NCBI GenBank assembly: GCA_031550125.1
Contig: JAVBOW010000019.1
Location: forward strand, 86,945 to 150,944
Source: JAVBOW01 sp031550125
GTDB taxonomy: Bacteria > Bacteroidota > Bacteroidia > Bacteroidales > Rikenellaceae
Direction: 5' to 3'
Length of the DNA stretch: 64,000 bases
Under the pieces are notes generated by a model. It made no database searches. It was not told the DNA's origin and was given only the letters and a program-made list of their open reading frames with translations. The translations under genes and the position numbers were made by a program. This document shows positions 60,597-64,000 of this stretch, in pieces; the first letter of the stretch is position 1, and each line of letters opens with the position of its first letter.

Positions 60597-62039
60597 ATGA
60601 ACAATATCTTCAAATCCGCCCTCACGCTGGGCGCAATGGGCATAGCCTCCGCCGTTAACGCCAAGGACAAGCCCAACGTAGTGCTGCTATTCGTAGACGA
60701 CATGACCTACGACGGCATAGCGGCCCTGGGCAACGACGAGGTGAAAACGCCCAATATAGACCGTCTGGTGCGCTCCGGCACCGCCTTCATGAACACGTTC
60801 AACATGGGCGGCTGGAATGGAGCCATATCCGTGGCAAGCCGGTCGATGCTGCTCACCGGACAATATGTGTGGCACTCGTACGAATCGTCGAAAAAGAAGT
60901 ACGCCGCCAACGTGGACGCGGGGCAGACCCTTCCGCAGGTGATGAAAAACGCCGGCTACCAAACCTATATGACCGGGAAATGGCACATAGACTACGTCAC
61001 CCCCGAAAAACTATACGACACGACCGAGGACGTGCGTCCCGGAGGTTGCCCGGATTGCGTCATAGAGCAGTACGACCGCCCCGTATCGCACCAGGACAGC
61101 CGGTGGCTGCCGTGGGACACGCAATGGGGCGGATACTGGAAAGGCGGCAGGCACTGGACCGAAGTACAGGCCGACGACATAGTGCGGTATATAAACAACA
61201 ACGCCAAGGCCGAAAAGCCCTATTTCATGTACTGCGCGTTCAACGCCCCGCACGACCCGCGCCAGGCTCCGAAAGAGTTCGTGGACATGTACGACGTGGA
61301 CAAGATAAAGGTACCTGTCAACTTCCTGCCCGAGCATCCGCTGAAAAAGCAGATGGGCTGTGACCAGAACATGCGCGACGAGAGGCTCGCGCCGTTCCCC
61401 CGCACGGAATACGCCGTCCGCAAGCACCGCCAGGAATACTATGCCATCATCTCGCATCTGGACCGCGAAATAGGACGCATACTGGACGCGATACGCGACA
61501 GCGGGCAGGAGAAGAATACCATAGTGGTCTTCGCCGCCGACAACGGCCTGGGATGCGGACAGCACGGCCTGATGGGCAAACAAAATATGTACGACCACTC
61601 GATGAAGGTGCCTCTGGTGATAAGCGGCCCCGGCGTCCCGAAAAACCAAAAACGCACATGCATGAATTACGTGCAGGACTGGGTCCCCACCGTATACGAG
61701 CTGGCGGGCATAAAGATACCGGGCAGCATGGAGTTCAAATCGCTCGTGCCGGCGCTGAAAAACCCGAAGGCGGCGCACTACAGCAACATATACGGGGCTT
61801 TCACGGCCATGCACCAGCGCATGATCCGCACGGCGGATTACAAACTGGTATTCATCCCCCAGGCGCATACGATCTACCTGTTCGATATGAAGAAAGACCC
61901 GCATGAGACCAAAAACCTGGCCGACGACCCCCAATATGCCGAAGTGATCGACAAACTGGCCAAGGATTACCTGGCCCTGGCCGGCCAAATGAACGACCCG
62001 CTCGCCATAACCGATTATTACCCCGGGGTATTCAAATAG
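60597..62039 (+). CDS. Serine-type sulfatase (family S1)
   Basis: A 480-residue protein with signal peptide (GAMGIASAVNA). The alkaline-phosphatase-like fold is clear: VVLLFVDDMTYDGIAALGND (metal-binding Asp-Asp), TPNIDRLVRSGTAF, the active-site motif S78-V-A-S-R82 followed by SMLLTGQY, YMTGKWHID, FNAPHDPRQAPKEF, VFAADNGLGCGQHG. The residue converted to formylglycine is Ser, so an anaerobic sulfatase-maturating enzyme would be needed; none is in the window. It hydrolyses sulfate esters on host or dietary glycans, or possibly on the cell's own glycans given its LPS-gene neighbours. Confidence 0.92.
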   Translation: MNNIFKSALTLGAMGIASAVNAKDKPNVVLLFVDDMTYDGIAALGNDEVKTPNIDRLVRSGTAFMNTFNMGGWNGAISVASRSMLLTGQYVWHSYESSKKKYAANVDAGQTLPQVMKNAGYQTYMTGKWHIDYVTPEKLYDTTEDVRPGGCPDCVIEQYDRPVSHQDSRWLPWDTQWGGYWKGGRHWTEVQADDIVRYINNNAKAEKPYFMYCAFNAPHDPRQAPKEFVDMYDVDKIKVPVNFLPEHPLKKQMGCDQNMRDERLAPFPRTEYAVRKHRQEYYAIISHLDREIGRILDAIRDSGQEKNTIVVFAADNGLGCGQHGLMGKQNMYDHSMKVPLVISGPGVPKNQKRTCMNYVQDWVPTVYELAGIKIPGSMEFKSLVPALKNPKAAHYSNIYGAFTAMHQRMIRTADYKLVFIPQAHTIYLFDMKKDPHETKNLADDPQYAEVIDKLAKDYLALAGQMNDPLAITDYYPGVFK

Positions 62040-62098
62040 GAGAGAGTTATGCCTTGAACTGCCCCAAAAAAGTCGGGCGGGTTAATAATTAGATTTTC

Positions 62099-62136
62099 AA
62101 GGAATGAGTCCTGTAGTTTACGGGACTCATTCCTTT
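62099..62136 (+). terminator. Intrinsic terminator of the sulfatase gene
   Basis: AAGGAATGAGTCCTGTA pairs with TACGGGACTCATTCCTT (17 bp, one mismatch) around GTT, then TT. It lies 60 nt past the stop and directly before repeat copy C. Confidence 0.85.
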
Positions 62137-62140
62137 TAGC

Positions 62141-62262
62141 GGACCGGTCTCGATTATGTGTTGGCCGCGCATATCGCACGCCACGAACAGCGTCGCTGTC
62201 GTAAGGCGTAGCGCTTTCTTTCGACGCGCATCTGAACGCCAACCTGTTTTTCGGACTGATCC
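62141..62262 (+). repeat. Dispersed intergenic repeat, short copy C (122 bp)
   Basis: It starts GGACCGGTCTCGATTATGTG, TTGGCCGCGCATATCGCACG and ends GCGCATCTGAACGCC, AACCTGTTTTTCGGACTGAT, matching both outer parts of copies A and B. The central hairpin section is missing, so it looks like an internally deleted form. Ends GGACCGGTC and GGATCAGTC (reverse strand) are an imperfect inverted pair. Confidence 0.7.
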
Positions 62263-62310
62263 GTGTACTTCTATCAACTATTCTTTAAGGAGGAGCTGTA
62301 ATCCAGAAGT

Positions 62311-62329
62311 TGTGTGCAAATGTGTGCAA
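62311..62329. repeat. Direct repeat TGTGTGCAA x2 beside the att site
   Basis: TGTGTGCAA at 62311-62319 and 62321-62329, a 10-nt period. A related TTTGCACA occurs at 62465-62472. They may be integrase arm-type sites or part of the host flank; unproven. Confidence 0.35.
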
Positions 62330-62334
62330 CGGGC

Positions 62335-62373
62335 AAAAAAGAGCGACCTACATCTCTGTAAGTCGCTCTTTTT
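62335..62373 (-). terminator. Terminator of the original tRNA-Asn gene
   Basis: GAGCGACCTACA and TGTAAGTCGCTC (62341-62352 and 62357-62368) form a near-perfect stem with T-runs on both outer sides. Placed directly after the 3' end of the tRNA fragment on the minus strand, it reads as the native tRNA terminator. Confidence 0.8.
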
Positions 62374-62380
62374 CTGTCGC

Positions 62381-62424
62381 TCCTCAGCCAGGACTTGAAC
62401 CTGTTACCCCCTGATTAACAGTCG
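62381..62424 (-). tRNA. 3' part of a tRNA-Asn gene (integration scar, att site)
   Basis: Minus strand: CTGTTAATCAG (anticodon loop with GTT), then GGGGTAACAGG, TTCAAGT (T loop), CCTGG and the 3' acceptor CTGAGGAG. The 5' half (acceptor, D arm, 5' anticodon stem) is missing; the sequence turns AT-rich exactly at the anticodon stem. This is the displaced 3' end left when an element integrates into a tRNA gene. The T stem has one mismatch. The intact copy should lie at the far end of the element. Confidence 0.75.
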
Positions 62425-62519
62425 TATTATTTTAGTTTTTATCTGATTTCTTATATTTTCTTTTGTTTGCACATATCGTTGATAATTATTGTATTATAAA
62501 ATTATTTCAGTATGGCCGC

Positions 62520-62551
62520 TTGGATATTCAAATAAAGTTTTGCTATATTTG
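62520..62551 (+). promoter_or_regulatory. Integrase promoter
   Basis: TTGG at 62520-62523, 20 nt, TATATTTG at 62544-62551 (perfect -7). The integrase ATG at 62597 is 45 nt downstream. The surrounding gap 62040-62596 otherwise holds a terminator, repeat C and the tRNA scar. Confidence 0.6.
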
Positions 62552-62596
62552 TATGCAAATTGTATGTACAATGAACATACAAAACACAGAGCGGCT

Positions 62597-63823
62597 ATGT
62601 ATAAAGACAGCAAAGACGGCATTACTATTTTGACGATACTCGACACCCGGCGGCCCAAGCAAAGCGGGCTGTATCCGGTAAAGGTGCAGGTCATCAATAA
62701 GCGCGTGCAGAAATATTACGCCACGGGCAAAGAATTGTCTGAGGAGGATTGGAAACGCCTGCCGGATACCAAGGCAGTCGCGCTGTCCAAGGTGCGCAAT
62801 AGCATCAAGAACAGCTACGACCTTATCCTGCGCAATATCGAGGAACTCGCATCGAAGGGCGAATTTACGTTCGACGCGCTGAACGTGCGCCTGAGCCGGA
62901 CGAGCGGCGGGACGATTAATGATGCCTTCCGGATAAAGATTGATTCGCTCAAGAAAGAGGAGCGCGTGGGGACAATGCTCTACTACGATAACATTCTCAA
63001 AAACATCGAGGCGTTCGGCGGCAAGAATATTCCGCTGGATTATATCTCGGTCGACTGGCTGCGGCGGTACGAAAAATGCCTACTGAAAGATAAAAACCAT
63101 ACGACCGTCGGGATGCATATGCGGGCGATTAGGGCCATCCTGAACGAAGCCCGGAAAGCGGGAGAGCTTAGGGAAGCGCAATACCCGTTTGGCAAAGGTA
63201 AATACGAGATCAAAACGGGTGAATCGCGAAAATTGGCCTTGACACTCGACCAAATCGCGCAGATCATCCAATATAACGATGGTCAGGACACGGAGCGTTA
63301 CCGCGACCTATGGGTTTTCATGTACCTGTGCAACGGCATCAACACCGCCGACATGGTGCGACTCAAGTTCTCGAACATTATTGACGGCGAAATATGTTAT
63401 GTGCGCCAGAAAACTCAGCGCACAACCAACACGATTAAGGAAATACGCGCCATCGTTACACCCGAAATGCAGGCCATCATCGACCAATGGGGGAATCCAA
63501 AAAAATCCGACAATCTGATCTTTCCTCTCATTAAGCCGACCGATGATCCGCTCATCCACAAAAAACGGACAAAGGACCTGACTAAACGGATAAACGCCCA
63601 TATGAAGATAGTCGGCAAGGCTATCGGGATCGAAAAAATAAGCACCTACACCGCGCGGCACTCCTATGCAACCGTGTTGAAGCGAAGCGGCGCGAACATC
63701 GCCTACATATCCGAAAGCCTCGGCCACAACAGCTTAAAAACCACAGAGAGTTACCTCGCCTCATTCGAAAAAGAGGAGCGACAGAAGAACGCCGCCCTGC
63801 TGACGCAATTCAAAAAAGAATAG
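62597..63823 (+). CDS. Tyrosine site-specific integrase (Bacteroidota type)
   Basis: I chose ATG 62597 (MYKDSKDGITILTILD); an in-frame start at 62489 would include the promoter. The 408-residue protein has an N-terminal arm-binding domain (LDTRRPKQSGLYPVKVQVIN), a SAM-like core-binding domain (about 100-200) and a catalytic domain. R354 (TYTARHSYAT), H377 (LGHNS) and nucleophile Y386 (ESYLASF) are present, but the first catalytic Arg position reads Asn246 (CNGINTADM) and the box II His is Tyr351. Ile codons are mainly ATC/ATT, unlike neighbours, supporting foreign origin. It lies right beside the tRNA-Asn scar. Confidence 0.93.
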   Translation: MYKDSKDGITILTILDTRRPKQSGLYPVKVQVINKRVQKYYATGKELSEEDWKRLPDTKAVALSKVRNSIKNSYDLILRNIEELASKGEFTFDALNVRLSRTSGGTINDAFRIKIDSLKKEERVGTMLYYDNILKNIEAFGGKNIPLDYISVDWLRRYEKCLLKDKNHTTVGMHMRAIRAILNEARKAGELREAQYPFGKGKYEIKTGESRKLALTLDQIAQIIQYNDGQDTERYRDLWVFMYLCNGINTADMVRLKFSNIIDGEICYVRQKTQRTTNTIKEIRAIVTPEMQAIIDQWGNPKKSDNLIFPLIKPTDDPLIHKKRTKDLTKRINAHMKIVGKAIGIEKISTYTARHSYATVLKRSGANIAYISESLGHNSLKTTESYLASFEKEERQKNAALLTQFKKE

Positions 63824-63847
63824 TTACATTTACGAAAATATCCCGCG

Positions 63848-64000
63848 ATGAACACCGGAGAGATCATCATATACCAGACCCCAGACGGGCAGACCGAGCT
63901 TGATGTGAGGTTGGAACAGGATACCATTTGGCTTACTCAAAAGCAAATAGCTGAGTTGTTCGGGACTAAGCGCCCCGCCATAACCAAGCACCTCAAAAAT
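63848..64000 (+). CDS. RhuM-family protein, N-terminal part (runs off right edge)
   Basis: 51 codons are visible from the ATG at 63848. IIIYQTPDGQTELDVRLEQD and TIWLTQKQIAELFGTKRPAI then TKHLKN match the N-terminus of the virulence RhuM family, often linked to a Fic/Doc-like C-terminal region or to mobile islands and restriction loci. The WLTQKQIAELFG segment is a helix-turn-helix. It begins 24 nt after the integrase stop, so it belongs to the integrated element. Confidence 0.82.
   Translation, partial: MNTGEIIIYQTPDGQTELDVRLEQDTIWLTQKQIAELFGTKRPAITKHLKN

Overview
The window looks like chromosomal DNA from a GC-rich member of the Bacteroidota, most plausibly a Bacteroidales/Rikenellaceae (Alistipes-like) gut bacterium. 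This rests on recurrent promoter boxes of the Bacteroidota type (TTTG, 19-21 nt, TAnnTTTG), a TamA-type lipoprotein (TamL), FKBP lipoproteins, DUF4254 beside a GT9 transferase, a Bacteroidota-style tyrosine integrase and an OxyR with a Bacteroidota layout. Species assignment is inference. Isoleucine is coded largely by ATA, even in groEL. ATGA start/stop overlaps between neighbouring genes are very common.

Layout. 1-1658: end of a surface-polysaccharide cluster (Wzx-type flippase, WecA-type initiating transferase). 1875-10024: hydrolase, small acidic protein, nitroreductase plus TamL, a coupled U32 protein/rRNA-methyltransferase-like pair, FabI. 10046-16136: heavy-metal RND efflux operon (His/Cys-rich secreted protein, His-rich adaptor lipoprotein, CzcA/CusA pump, TolC-type channel). 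16180-31324: a long leftward Wzx/Wzy-type exopolysaccharide locus. It is headed by a stand-alone response regulator and a sugar-phosphate transferase carrying a degenerate receiver-like domain. A short TolC-like protein, a Wzc-like protein with a decayed kinase domain, a polymerase/ligase, six glycosyltransferases, an acetyltransferase and a flippase follow. 31514-38122: RSH (p)ppGpp enzyme, a glycosyltransferase, two FKBP lipoproteins, an AI-2E-family transporter. 38290-43196: small heat-shock protein, AhcY overlapping a stand-alone riboflavin kinase, MerR regulator, Nif3, zinc-ribbon protein. 43317-51367: OxyR and the housekeeping run rsfS-(GH76-like lipoprotein)-ftsH-cdsA-psd-AI-2E transporter. 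51384-56935: DUF721 protein, recF, groL-groS, DEAD-box RNA helicase. 57050-62039: conserved hypothetical, glucosaminidase/LysM protein, DUF4254, GT9, sulfatase. 62311-64000: left junction of an integrated element: the displaced 3' part of a tRNA-Asn gene with its terminator, a tyrosine integrase, and the start of a RhuM-family gene.

Most notable: (1) a dispersed intergenic repeat of about 200 bp (two long copies, one internally deleted copy and shorter fragments) with a conserved 40-nt central hairpin, sitting next to transcription-unit ends; (2) the exopolysaccharide locus with its response regulator, pseudo-receiver transferase, apparently kinase-dead Wzc-like protein and TolC-like protein but no visible Wza; (3) the integration junction, where codon usage also changes; (4) a GH76-like lipoprotein between rsfS and ftsH. 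I see no CRISPR array, rRNA operon or intact tRNA.
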